Part shown: one piece after another, positions 1 to 10,203 of the stretch
Numbering within the stretch: the first letter of the stretch is position 1
Layout: each line of letters starts with the position of its first letter
NCBI GenBank assembly: GCA_003278465.1
Contig: QCFC01000004.1
Location: forward strand, 1-64,000
Origin: Prochlorococcus sp. AG-363-B04
GTDB taxonomy: Bacteria > Cyanobacteriota > Cyanobacteriia > PCC-6307 > Cyanobiaceae
Direction of reading: 5' to 3'
DNA: 64,000 bases
Translations under genes and position numbers: made by a program
The notes under the pieces: generated by a model
The model's input: the letters and a program-made list of their open reading frames with translations, nothing else
The model's database searches: none
Told to the model about the DNA's origin: nothing

Positions 1-246
1 ATAGCCAATGGCACCAGGTGTGTTGCGGATATAACCCGCCACACCAGCATTCCCTTTGTCGCCAAATCCAGCAGGCTATTTAACCGATTTTCCACTACCT
101 AGAGACCATTGACTGGAGTCATTTGAGAAAGCTTGCATTGAATTGGTGAAGGCTTTGGTAGTACCTGAACCATCAGAACGATGGACTCAAGTGAGTTTTT
201 TATCAGGACAACCCAGTTCACTCCAGTTTTTGATGTTGCCCATTGC
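1..246 (-). pseudogene. pstS: phosphate ABC transporter substrate-binding protein (PstS) C-terminal relic
   Basis: Reverse-strand translation GNIKNWSELGCPDKKLT*VHRSDGSGTTKAFTNSMQAFSNDSSQWSLGSGKSVK*PAGFGDKGNAGVAGYIRNTPGAIGY; PstS VHRSDGSGTT motif with two in-frame stops where Trp is expected; runs off the window edge. Confidence 0.88.
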
Positions 247-390
247 GCTGCCTTTCTTGGTGTCGAAAAAGAGTTTTATAGCCAATGGAAGAACTAGCCA
301 AAAGAGTGGAAGAGTTTGAGAATAAAGTCCAGCATTTAGAAGCAATGCTGCGATTCCAAGTAAGAAAAAGCAAATAAGTTCTGTACTCAT
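187..390 (-). CDS. small membrane protein whose C-terminus reads into the pstS relic
   Basis: 67-aa ORF; N-terminal hydrophobic MSTELICFFLLGIAALLLNAGL; last ~17 aa are PstS-derived; starts 2 nt after the stop of the upstream ORF. Confidence 0.55.
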   Translation of the reverse strand: MSTELICFFLLGIAALLLNAGLYSQTLPLFWLVLPLAIKLFFDTKKGSAMGNIKNWSELGCPDKKLT

Positions 391-392
391 TG

Positions 393-587
393 TTATCCAA
401 TCCCTGGGATATCAAAAGGAAGCTTGTCTCCTACAGCTACTAAGACTTTCTGAATGGCTGGAATACGTAATAGGGCTAAAGGAAGAACAATGTTCAACAC
501 GATCCAAGCTCCTCCAATGATTGGAGCCCATTTGCCAAACTTTTTGAGAAAGCCTTTTTGTTCTTTCACCTCTGCCATTGATTTCAA
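393..587 (-). CDS. small single/double-TM hypothetical protein
   Basis: 64-aa ORF with hydrophobic core, likely start at MAEVKEQ; tightly linked to the next ORF. Confidence 0.6.
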   Translation of the reverse strand: MKSMAEVKEQKGFLKKFGKWAPIIGGAWIVLNIVLPLALLRIPAIQKVLVAVGDKLPFDIPGIG

Positions 588-772
588 AAGAGTCAGATCA
601 TTGATTCTTTCTAGCTGTGTTTAATGCTTTTAGCTCTTAGGGATAGGCTATATACATATAAGGAGGGTGGCGAGGTGATATTCCTGTTCTGTATGAAGAG
701 GCCCTTAAAAATCTGAGACAAAAACAATCAAGCCTTCGGACGACCGACAAAGAAGTCCGAAGAGGGACCCAT

Positions 773-992
773 TCAACACTTAGGAAGGTTTGACTCTTCT
801 TCGCTTCTTTTCACTGATGGATTTCGATAACAACATCGATCAATAATGGGAACTATACCTTCTTCTAATTCTTGGAGAAGTTCAGCTTTAAATACTTCTC
901 TATTCTCAAGCTTTGGCAGTTCGTACCCTGTTTCTTGAAGAAATTAGAAGAGCCAAGATGGTTCTATGGAAAAGGGGGTGACGTAAAGACAT
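773..992 (-). pseudogene. small conserved-looking protein interrupted by a 1-nt frameshift
   Basis: ATG at 992 directly after the 993-1412 stop gives MSLRHPLFHRTILALL; one nt later another frame continues FLQETGYELPKLENREVFKAELLQELEEGIVPIIDRCCYRNPSVKRSEEESNLPKC*. Confidence 0.55.
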
Positions 993-1412
993 TTACTTGC
1001 CCATTGCTCTTCTTAATTTTGTTGCTTCATCCATCCCTTCCATGATCGTGAAGGTTGCGTGCTCTGTAGCGGCTTTACGGATTTTGCTGAGCTCTTGATA
1101 CTCCGCTGATTCATACGCCTCAACAGCTATACGCATGGAAGGGAACTCACAAATAACAGCTAAGTTTGCACCTTCTGTTTGTTCTTTCCCTTGTGGCTCA
1201 GTATCTTTTGCGAAGACTTTGCCTCCAACTTCATTTAGCCAAGGCCCTACCTTTTCTACGTATTCAGCAAAGAGTTCTTGATTAATAACTGTTGAGGTTG
1301 AGATCCAATAACCTTTTGCACCTTTTTTGTCCATAAGAATAATTGAGTCGAAAGCGCAGGGCGTGTGCCCTCCATCAACATCAAAGCATTTTTTGAACCC
1401 AATGAACATCAC
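993..1412 (-). CDS. DUF1330 family protein
   Basis: 139-aa ORF; KGYWISTSTVINQELFAEYVEKVGPWL...GGKVFAKD...VICEFPSMRIAVEAYESAEYQ is the DUF1330 pattern; real start may be the internal Met (MDKKGAKGYW). Confidence 0.8.
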   Translation of the reverse strand: MMFIGFKKCFDVDGGHTPCAFDSIILMDKKGAKGYWISTSTVINQELFAEYVEKVGPWLNEVGGKVFAKDTEPQGKEQTEGANLAVICEFPSMRIAVEAYESAEYQELSKIRKAATEHATFTIMEGMDEATKLRRAMGK

Positions 1413-1787
1413 CTAAAGGTTCCTTAAGGACGAGGTGATTACTTCTGTTTGCGAGTTGGCCGATCAGCAGGACGCAGTAATCAAAACCCTCAAACAATTA
1501 CAAGCTCTTTTCTGTTTACTAGGAAGTCTAACGAATATTTCTCTGATCTTTTGCAATCGCCTTTGCCAAGAGCGAATAACAGAATCAGGAATCGGCTTAT
1601 TTATAGGCATAATTAAAAAGGTAAGAATCTTTTAACTATTTTCATCAGTCCACTATCTTTCCATGTCATCTCTGATATTCAGAAAGAAGAGATCCAGAGT
1701 AAATAGCGTCAAGAAGAGATCAATAATGAAATTAGGGACTGTATCTGTGAACCTGACCTTTATATATATACTCTATGTTTTGCAGTT

Positions 1788-2648
1788 TTATGATTTTTTA
1801 ATAACATTTTCTATGGAAGACCTAATATAATTAGGGTAATTTAATCTCTCAACTATTGTATTCGCTAGTTTACTGACTTCATTTATTTTATAATTAAACA
1901 ATCCAAGTTTGTCGCCAGCTTTTAATTGGTGGACTACTTTTACAGAGTCAATGAGCCATAAATCGTATTGATCAAATTTTATAGTGTGCCTCTCACAGTC
2001 CTGAATTAATGTGTTTAAATAACGGTTGAACTTTCGTGTTGTTATTTCTCCTCGAGTTTGCTTGGCAGATTCCTGAAGAAATGTGGAAACCTTATTTCCA
2101 AAGAGTTTTATTATATCGTTTGAATTGTGACCTATATTCCAAACTCTAGGACAAGTACTTAAGTTCCAGAAAGCTCTAAGAAGGATTCCGTTATAATCAT
2201 CTAAATGATAAATTGTGTGATTTGTCCTAGTAAATCTCCATGTAGAATACGAGGTTATTGGAACTTGAAACAACTGATAAAAAAGGTTTCCTACTTGTTT
2301 TTCTACTGAATGCATCGTAGCCAATAAGATCTCAGCTTTTTTTTTGTCAGTGTGAATAAGTTGTGCAGCAGTTCTAGCTTGAGCTTTTTTTATTTTCCAA
2401 TGTGAAATATCCTTGTACTTATTTGTTAAGCTGGAAATATTATCAGGCATATAATTAGGTGTTTGCAAAGCAGGGAAGTTGAATTGATTAATGTCAACTT
2501 CTGGCAGGTATTTTTCTATTAATATTAAGTTTCCTGCTAAATAGTTTTCTAAAATGATATCACGAGAATCCTTAAAGGCTTCTTGTGAAACTTTAACAAT
2601 CTTAAAAGATGATCCTTCTATTTTCCTGTTAGGTATTAACTCTGCCAC
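1788..2648 (-). CDS. hypothetical protein
   Basis: 286-aa ORF, no recognised motif. Confidence 0.7.
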   Translation of the reverse strand: MAELIPNRKIEGSSFKIVKVSQEAFKDSRDIILENYLAGNLILIEKYLPEVDINQFNFPALQTPNYMPDNISSLTNKYKDISHWKIKKAQARTAAQLIHTDKKKAEILLATMHSVEKQVGNLFYQLFQVPITSYSTWRFTRTNHTIYHLDDYNGILLRAFWNLSTCPRVWNIGHNSNDIIKLFGNKVSTFLQESAKQTRGEITTRKFNRYLNTLIQDCERHTIKFDQYDLWLIDSVKVVHQLKAGDKLGLFNYKINEVSKLANTIVERLNYPNYIRSSIENVIKKS

Positions 2649-2849
2649 TTTCTCACTAGTTCCACATGCAATTAGTTTAAATCAGACCACCTCGTTTGAC
2701 CATTAACCTTGTATTTATTGCCCATCTAGGTTCTACTTAACTTGTAATTGTTAATAGCAACAATGTCTATGGTGCTATTACTAAAGTACTTACCCTCAAT
2801 AATCTATTCAAGGAAGCCACGAACTTGCAGGCAATGGCATAGAAGATAT

Positions 2850-3200
2850 TTATTCTCGATCTTCCAGAGAGGAGTCCTTTAAATCACAAGCCAAATCACA
2901 TTCGGTCAATTGTGGGTTAGCGAGTCGATGGAGAATTCTTGTCATGTCCACTGCGGAAAGTTCACCTTCGCTGCTCCACTTCAATGTGGTTTTCCTTTGA
3001 GGAGAAACCTTATCAGAAACTTCCGTAATGAAACTATTCTTTCCTTCCAACTCATCTAAGTATGCCTTAGCAGAATGCAAGTCACTTGAGTACACACAGC
3101 TGCTTCTTGAGCATGATCGAAAGATCCGACCAGTATCACCTCTAAAACAAGTAATTGAACCGCCTTTAGGTGAAATAAGTAAAGGATTTGTCTTTATCAT
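2850..3200 (-). CDS. hypothetical protein
   Basis: 116-aa ORF; start overlaps the stop of the microprotein at 3197-3358 (ATGA). Confidence 0.6.
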   Translation of the reverse strand: MIKTNPLLISPKGGSITCFRGDTGRIFRSCSRSSCVYSSDLHSAKAYLDELEGKNSFITEVSDKVSPQRKTTLKWSSEGELSAVDMTRILHRLANPQLTECDLACDLKDSSLEDRE

Positions 3201-3358
3201 TCTTTTGGCTCCTCTTTAAGATGAACTTCTATACATTGAGTGATACATTGCATGCCATCATCACCTATGGAGCATGCAGTAATGCATTCAAAATACTCAT
3301 CAATAGCATCGTATTCGATGTGAACATCTTGCATCTCATAAGGTCTTCTTGTGAGCAT
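3197..3358 (-). CDS. 53-aa twin-CX3C microprotein
   Basis: MLTRRPYEMQDVHIEYDAIDEYFECITACSIGDDGMQCITQCIEVHLKEEPKE*; AGGAGGT 7 nt upstream of ATG; below the ORF-track length cutoff. Confidence 0.75.
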   Translation of the reverse strand: MLTRRPYEMQDVHIEYDAIDEYFECITACSIGDDGMQCITQCIEVHLKEEPKE

Positions 3359-3540
3359 CACTTGCACCTCCTTTAGAGTGAATCAGAACATATCATAAAA
3401 AATTGTATTTGTGAAATAAGTAACAAGATATGTGGTAACTAGGTAATCCCTACTAGCCAAATAAGACTTAATATAGTTTTAAGTTCCAACCATATTTTTC
3501 TAATAAATATCGTTTAAATTGTCGTATAAAATAACAAAAA

Positions 3541-3575
3541 ACCGACCTCATTCCTTTTCAAGCAAGGAGGTCGGT
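3541..3575 (-). terminator. rho-independent terminator (minus strand)
   Basis: ACCGACCTC...GAGGTCGGT inverted repeat, extended by flanking A/T pairs; followed by TTTTT on the minus strand. Confidence 0.75.
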
Positions 3576-3868
3576 TAAATATTCATATTTCTAGAAGTTT
3601 CTTGCTCGTGATCGCCTGGGGCCAAGTGTCTAGGTGTAAGGCTGATAAAACTCAATTAAGGGCACCTAAAACGATGCATAAAAGTGTCATTAATGCTTAG
3701 GAAAGCATCTATGACCAGCCCACTTATAGAAAGAGAATGTTGGAGCAGGGACCAGAAGTCAATTCACTTCTATTTGATACTCAGGCGGAGTTTCGATCAT
3801 TTATCCCTCCGTGTGTCATTGACATTATTTTGTATCAACAGCTACAAAACTGCAATCCGCCTTAATGC

Positions 3869-4039
3869 CTATTTCTTCTCCAGTTCCTCTTGGTAGTAGG
3901 CCTTCAGCTTTTTGATGTGATCAGAGCTAAGGCAACTAATTCTTGAAGTGGCCGGTATTTCTAGAAGCGTACAAACAGCAAGCAAGTCATCAGTAACAAC
4001 TTTGAGCTGCTCTGCAATTTCTAAAACTCTGATCGTCAT
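3869..4039 (-). CDS. free-standing IF-2 N-terminal domain (IF2_N-like) small protein
   Basis: MTIRVLEIAEQLKVVTDDLLAVCTLLEIPATSRISCLSSDHIKKLKAYYQEELEKK resembles the IF2_N fold sequence. Confidence 0.72.
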   Translation of the reverse strand: MTIRVLEIAEQLKVVTDDLLAVCTLLEIPATSRISCLSSDHIKKLKAYYQEELEKK

Positions 4040-5985
4040 GCCTTTTGTGTACATCCCTGAAAGACGTATCCTCCAAAGCCTTCTGCTGCAAGAGTTTAAA
4101 ATGTCAATTTAGCGTGCTCGCAAAGCACCCGCGCTACCAAACTGCGCCAAGCTCCGTGCCTTTTTAATTGTAGTTAGTGGCTTACTTGTAGGCCAGAAGA
4201 GTGATACAGCAGTACTTCTCTTTCTTGTAAAGGACATTTTAAGCCTCATAAAAATCAACTTCATAGAACTCAAAAGCAGACTTTCATCAATTTCTCGCGT
4301 CTTGACATGACAAAATCTTGCCAATTTTCATACATTCGTTGAAGCCTTCGATTTCACTAGCTCAAGAATGATGAATCTTGGGTAAAGGGCTTTAGAGCAG
4401 CTCTGCTTAATTCAACTGCAAAAGGTTGGCAAGTAAGAGAGCACAGAGGGAAGGCATATCTATAGCTTGAATACATCATTAGGTGCATTAAAGGAATTTG
4501 ATCTGATCTGAATTAATAGACTTTGACTGCATAAGCAATATATTTGGCAATATTTTTACGATTGTCATAAATAAGTTTTGGTTCAATTAAGTTCCGAAAT
4601 TCTGCTGAAATTTCAAGCTTTTCATTGACTAGGAGGTGGGCTTTTGTATAATCGTATGAATATTCCTCAAATATTTCAATATTATTTGATATTTGGAGCT
4701 GATGGTAATGTTTGGTTCTTTTTGAGGCAAAAAACTTGATTAAGTTGATTGAATAATGAGTTTTTCAATCCAATTTATTTTTGCACAGTTATGTATAATC
4801 TAGTATTTTTTTTCTAACATATTTCTTGTTAGTCTAGTCATTACTACAAATCAAAATTTTTTTCACCGATACTCTAGGAGCATAGTGGCAGTCATAGGTT
4901 TAACTCTTGTTCAGGGTGAGCTTCCAATGCACTGCAGGGCAGTCAGTAGCAGGCATCCATATAGGAAGTAACTGATGAGGTTCCGATTTTTCAACACGCA
5001 ATAGTTTCTTGTTCAATGTTAATCGATTCAACTATCAGAGCCAACCTAGATGCCACAAAAGCATAGTTTTGGAATTAACCAACGTCATATAAAGACTTCG
5101 AATATTACTGATTTGATATACCTTTTCACACGATATTATAGAAGAGGTTGCTTTTATTACTAACGGAAAGGGGGCTAAATCGAAGGTAGATAAAGCGAAC
5201 TTCAATATACACGAAGGTATGATTGCCAGTCCATTTGGAGAGCCGGAATTATTTAAGACAACTGCTCTGCCAAGAGAATTCTGTTTAATACTTAATAAAT
5301 TCCTTTATTCGGAAGCTGAGGCGATTAATAGAAAAGTTAGAATAATCATTAGATTTAAAGAAAAAGAGCATCTTTATATGCTTTTAACAAATTTAACGTA
5401 AACCAAGGAAATAGAGTTAATTAATGCTCAACCTATTTTCTGAGAACTTCACCCTTATGAAACTGTAGTTAATGAATTGCGTATTTTTATTCGAATAAAT
5501 TTTAGTTCATATTTTCGGTTCCCGATAGCAATCATTAATACAAGGGTATGGATCATGCTTATAAAAATTCTGGTGTAGAATTGTTTTAATTATACAAATA
5601 TATGTAAGGAACAAAACAATCGAAATTATTCATTAATAGTTGCTGAATTAAATCTTTTGAATGAATGGAGTAAATTGCTATTATCTAAAAAATAATGGTA
5701 ACATTCTATGATGATACTTTGTACTGAAATGTATCCTTGTATTATTAGAACCTTATTTTAATAAAATGCATTAGACTTTACCGTGAGATGGCCTTTTGAA
5801 TATTAGATTGGGCTTCTTATTTATGTTGTATCATTAGGCAACAATCTCTCCGTGCTGATAGTTAGTCGATGGCTATTCCTAGCCTTAATTTAGTTAATTA
5901 GTGCTATTTAATCAAGACTCATCATCTTCGTTAACAAATTCACTTTCCCGATATTGAACAAGTATTCTATTGTATGAAGATGCAG

Positions 5986-6165
5986 TTATCCATCATTATT
6001 ATCTTTACCGAATAATGGACCCGTAAACAAAAAATAGCCAATAGCCACAAGAAATAATAGAAAAGCAATTAAATTTGGAATAATTCCTCCAATCATTTGA
6101 GATTCTCCGAAGATTAAAAATACTGATGCAACAAACACTCTGGATATGTTGTCTGCGAAACTCAT
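5986..6165 (-). CDS. 59-aa membrane microprotein
   Basis: MSFADNISRVFVASVFLIFGESQMIGGIIPNLIAFLLFLVAIGYFLFTGPLFGKDNNDG*; just downstream of 6170-6457. Confidence 0.65.
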   Translation of the reverse strand: MSFADNISRVFVASVFLIFGESQMIGGIIPNLIAFLLFLVAIGYFLFTGPLFGKDNNDG

Positions 6166-6169
6166 CTTG

Positions 6170-6457
6170 TTATACTCTCATAGAATTTAATGTCTCTAGA
6201 GCTTTTTCTAAAGATAGTCCAGCCATAGCTTTAGCAACCAACCAGGTTTGATCGTCAGAGATACCTTCCAGAATTTTAATTAGTTCCTCGGCGGTTTCCT
6301 TGTTCCCACCAACTTTCTCAGGATTATCTTTTAGCAACCTTATATTTTTATTTATTGTCCTTCGGCCATTACTTCTGAGGATTGAGTTGTGAAGTTTGCA
6401 ACGCCAACTGGTCTGGAATGAGCTACCATCTAAAGCCTTATACATAAAAAAATACAA
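6170..6457 (-). CDS. hypothetical protein
   Basis: 95-aa ORF, helical C-terminal half. Confidence 0.55.
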   Translation of the reverse strand: MYFFMYKALDGSSFQTSWRCKLHNSILRSNGRRTINKNIRLLKDNPEKVGGNKETAEELIKILEGISDDQTWLVAKAMAGLSLEKALETLNSMRV

Positions 6458-6767
6458 GATTTTTATTTATAGCTTATATGGTTGCGAATGGCTAGCATTT
6501 AATTACCTTGAAATAAATCAGAGTTTTAGAAAAATCCTGCCCTAATTTTTGATTGTAGCTTTATTCTCTTACGCTTTCTTCTATTGTTGATTAGGAACGT
6601 ATGAATGGATAAGTAGTAATAGCTTGGTCAAGATATAAATTTTATGAACAGGTATGTATCTAGTTGTTATTTATAATAGTTATATGTCTCACCTACTTTT
6701 AATCTTGGTAGATATCACTTACTCTTTATTCTCCTTTTTCTATTTTATTAGTTACTATCAACTTAAT

Positions 6768-7217
6768 TTATTTAAATGGTTTTTGTCGAATTGGAGGCAT
6801 CCTTATGCTCTTAGTAGATTTGTTTGGGATTTTTCCTGCATATTGAGCCAGGTAACTATCAAGTTCTTCTTTGCTAGAACCAAGATTATTTCCACATTTA
6901 TCATATATATTATTGGATAGAGATGCAACTAGGTCTTCTTTTGGGGCTGACATGATTTCATTGATAATAGGTGAGAAAAGTAAACCTTTTGTTAGTTGAA
7001 TAGCAGCTTTTTCCCCAGCTTTTTCAGGAGGTATTCCATTTTCAATTGATCTACAAAAATTATTAGAAAATTTCATGCTTAGATCATCGAGATCAGGCGA
7101 TAAATCTATCGTTGATGAAAACATTATGACTGGTGTTAAAAGAGATATTATTGTAATAAGAATTGCAAGAATGAAATGGCTCATTGAATTAGGCATCAGA
7201 ATGTCACTATAGGTCAC
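6768..7217 (-). CDS. hypothetical protein with N-terminal signal/TM segment
   Basis: 149-aa ORF; hydrophobic N-terminus (MSHFILAILITIISLLTPVIMF) then polar domain with two Cys. Confidence 0.65.
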   Translation of the reverse strand: MTYSDILMPNSMSHFILAILITIISLLTPVIMFSSTIDLSPDLDDLSMKFSNNFCRSIENGIPPEKAGEKAAIQLTKGLLFSPIINEIMSAPKEDLVASLSNNIYDKCGNNLGSSKEELDSYLAQYAGKIPNKSTKSIRMPPIRQKPFK

Positions 7218-7400
7218 TCTATCAAGAAATATATTTATTAAAAAAATAATTTTTAATAAATATTTTCTTCAAGAAAGGACTGGCAAACAATATCTTCTTG
7301 TTTCTTAGTCGGAATTGCCATTCATTGATTTTAGCTATTGCCTTATTTGTGATCCTCATCGTCAATTATAAAGAAGAGTTCATTTTTGCTTATTCAATTT

Positions 7401-9170
7401 TTATTGCAGGCTGACTGCCTTCCCTTCTCTACGTGGGTCCGCAGCACCATGCCAGCTTCCATCCTCCCAGAGAAGGACAGCTAATCCACTGCTAAATGAA
7501 CTGTATTTAATTTTGTGGCCGAGGAGTTTTAGGCCTTTGAGGATGTTGCCATTGGAATTTTGCCAGTAACCCTTATTTTCTATATAGGTGTGGGTTGGTC
7601 CTACTGCCAGATGTTTTTGGCTTACTACTTCTTTTGGTGAAAGTTTTAGGTCTATGATTCCGATTAATGAGTTGGTAATGTAATGAGGGATAAGCCACCC
7701 ACCTGGTGATCCAACTGCTAAAACTGGCTTGCTATCTCGAAATGCTATTACAGGTGACATCGAACTCATAGGACGTTTATTTGGACCAATTCGATTAGCT
7801 ATCGGTTTTCCTGATACCTCAGATAAAAATGAGAAATCAGTAAGTTGATTATTTAAGACCATTCCCCCAGATATATTCCTACTGCCAAAGACAGTTTCAA
7901 CTGATCCTGTATAACTAGCGATGTTGCCTTCTAAATCAACTACTACCAGGTGAGTTGTTCCTTCCTCTGTTGTTTTTGGTTGACTAGCGAAATCCAATAA
8001 ATCGCTACCTTTTGGTTTACCAGGCTCAGGATTAATAGTTGTATTGGTGGTTTTGATTTCGTTTGCTCTTTCTTTTATATAAATGTCTTCTAATAATCCT
8101 TTTAGAGGAACTGGCCAGTCAATCGGGTCTCCTATCCAATGAGAACGATCTGCATCTGCAAACCTTAGGGATTCAGCTAGAAGATGCCAATGGCCTATCG
8201 TTTTTTGTGACCAGGTGTCCTTTGAGAGAAGCTCATAGGTCCCAAGAGCCTGTAATACGGCAACGCCTCCCCCACTTGGAGGCGGAAACGAACATATGCG
8301 CCAGTATCTATATTTCCGACAAAGTGGTATACGTTTCTGGATTCGATAATTTGCCATATCCTGAAGAGTGATTGTTTGAACAGGTTCGTTCCTGTTCTGA
8401 CGCAGTTGTAGATCCTCTATAAGTTGATTGGCTACTTCACCTCGGTAAAATTCATTTCTACCTCCCTTTGCAATACGTGTTAATGTTGACGCTAATTCCT
8501 GATTGCGAAATGGCTTATTTTGTGATGGGAGAGAATTATTTTGGAGATAAATTGATTTAAACTTTTGACTATGATTAACCCCAATTGTTTTTGCTAAAGA
8601 TATGGATTTGATAAAGCGGGTACTGGGTATGAAGCCCTCTTTAGCAAGTTGGATTCCTCTTTCAAAATTAGTCTCCCAGGGTAAACGTCCAAATTCTTGG
8701 TGTCCTTCCCAAAGTAAAGCAGTTGTACCTGGAACTCCTATTGAAGATATACTTTTAGTCGCTTCTAGCCAAGAAACTTTTTTTCCATCTGTTGTTAACC
8801 ACATATTTTCATCAACTTGAGCTGAGGCGGTCTCTCTTCCATCTAAAGCGTGTAACGATTTTGTTGTTTGGTTCCAGTACAACAGGAACGCTCCACCTCC
8901 TAAACCTGAACTTTGTGGTTCGACAACTGTTAGTACTGTCTGTGCAGCAATAACGGCATCCATTGCTGTGCCACCTTCTTCTATCGCTTTAATAGCAGCA
9001 TTACTTGCTAATGGATTAGCAGTCACCACGACGGCCCGCCCGGCAGCAGTAGAGACTTTGTTCTGTGTTATGTCAATACTTTCTGGTGCATTTTTGTTGA
9101 CCTGAGCTAATAGAGGAAGAGGCAGTATTGAAAGTAAAACAAGTAATTTTAATGGCTTATGTTTTTTCAA
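7401..9170 (-). CDS. ggt: gamma-glutamyltranspeptidase
   Basis: 589 aa; signal peptide, AVVVTANPLASNAAIKAIEEGGTAMDAVIAAQTVLTVVEPQSSGLGGGAFLLYW, catalytic TTHLVVVD, GSPGG. Confidence 0.95.
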   Translation of the reverse strand: MKKHKPLKLLVLLSILPLPLLAQVNKNAPESIDITQNKVSTAAGRAVVVTANPLASNAAIKAIEEGGTAMDAVIAAQTVLTVVEPQSSGLGGGAFLLYWNQTTKSLHALDGRETASAQVDENMWLTTDGKKVSWLEATKSISSIGVPGTTALLWEGHQEFGRLPWETNFERGIQLAKEGFIPSTRFIKSISLAKTIGVNHSQKFKSIYLQNNSLPSQNKPFRNQELASTLTRIAKGGRNEFYRGEVANQLIEDLQLRQNRNEPVQTITLQDMANYRIQKRIPLCRKYRYWRICSFPPPSGGGVAVLQALGTYELLSKDTWSQKTIGHWHLLAESLRFADADRSHWIGDPIDWPVPLKGLLEDIYIKERANEIKTTNTTINPEPGKPKGSDLLDFASQPKTTEEGTTHLVVVDLEGNIASYTGSVETVFGSRNISGGMVLNNQLTDFSFLSEVSGKPIANRIGPNKRPMSSMSPVIAFRDSKPVLAVGSPGGWLIPHYITNSLIGIIDLKLSPKEVVSQKHLAVGPTHTYIENKGYWQNSNGNILKGLKLLGHKIKYSSFSSGLAVLLWEDGSWHGAADPRREGKAVSLQ

Positions 9171-10203
9171 TGCTGAATGTGGATTAACTGAATACTTTCT
9201 AGCTACCTTACTTGATTATGACAGTATTAAGTTTAGCCAATTTTCATTGGCCTGAAACATTGAGTAATTTATCAGGATAATCGAGATCCTTTTAATGAGG
9301 TTATTAAGGGTGTTTAAGTTTAATAGTCTATAAGAAAGGTTGTTTCATCTTGCTATTAACTATGTATTTTTAAATGACTTTTAAAAACAAGCTGTATGGA
9401 GACATAGTTTCTTTATACCCTCCTTTTACTTTTATTTAATCGACTTGGAAATCTAATAATGCTGAGTAGTTTATTTGAAAAGGGCATGATTTATTCTAAG
9501 AGGACTCTAAATAACAGTACAATTTTAACAAAAATAGTTAATTAATTATTTATTTCATATGTCTAAGAGCCTCCACTACATCTTCTCACTTTTTGCATGC
9601 AAGCTCTTTCCCAAAATTTGTGGGAATTGCGAAATTTTCTTTTCAAAATTCCAAGATTTCGACCAGATCTTTTTTGAGATAAATAATATTGGAACTAAAA
9701 TGACCAATCTCTTTAAAAAAAGGAGATAAAGGATATTGCAGAGAATCTACTTTATATTCTAAAAAATCTCTCTAAAATGAAAATTTTGGAAGGTAGCAAG
9801 ATAACTATTAAGCCAAGGTTGATGGAAAGTTGAGCAGATTTTTTAGTGGGAGCCCCATAGATTTATTCTTGTTTAGATAGGATACCTATTTAATAGGAGT
9901 ATGAATGCTAAAACGATAATTCATAATCAAAAGTTAAAATTTTAAATATCCCCAATGGTTTAGTATATAACGATAAGTTAATGAAGAATTTATAGGACCT
10001 TATTTATATAAAATCTAGTATTAATAATCTACCTTTATTTGAAATTGTGACCAACATATTACCATTTGATCTCATTTATTTGAGCAATAATCTTTGAGCA
10101 ATGTAATTATAGAATATATATCGTTGTAATATGCATTAGAACTTTATACAATCATATGTTTTCTATTTACATAGCCTTAAGACGATTATTCATTGAATTT
10201 GAT

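Noticed and set aside
1435-1635. 66-aa plus-strand ORF
   Set aside because: Low-complexity composition, no motif, no recognisable ribosome-binding site; likely chance ORF.
3684-3896. 70-aa plus-strand ORF
   Set aside because: Lies antisense to the region downstream of, and overlapping, the IF2_N-like gene; composition not protein-like.
4109-4324. 71-aa minus-strand ORF
   Set aside because: No motif and unusual composition; cannot support it as a real gene.
6654-6920. 88-aa plus-strand ORF
   Set aside because: Overlaps 6768-7217 on the opposite strand; hydrophobicity is a by-product of T-rich sequence.
8063-8820. plus-strand ORFs inside ggt
   Set aside because: Antisense to a clearly real gamma-glutamyltranspeptidase.
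9560-9720. minus-strand coding-like stretch (LVILVPILFISKKIWSKSWNFEKKISQFPQILGKSLHAKSEKM*)
   Set aside because: Only ~43 codons, no convincing start or motif; not strong enough to call a gene or relic.
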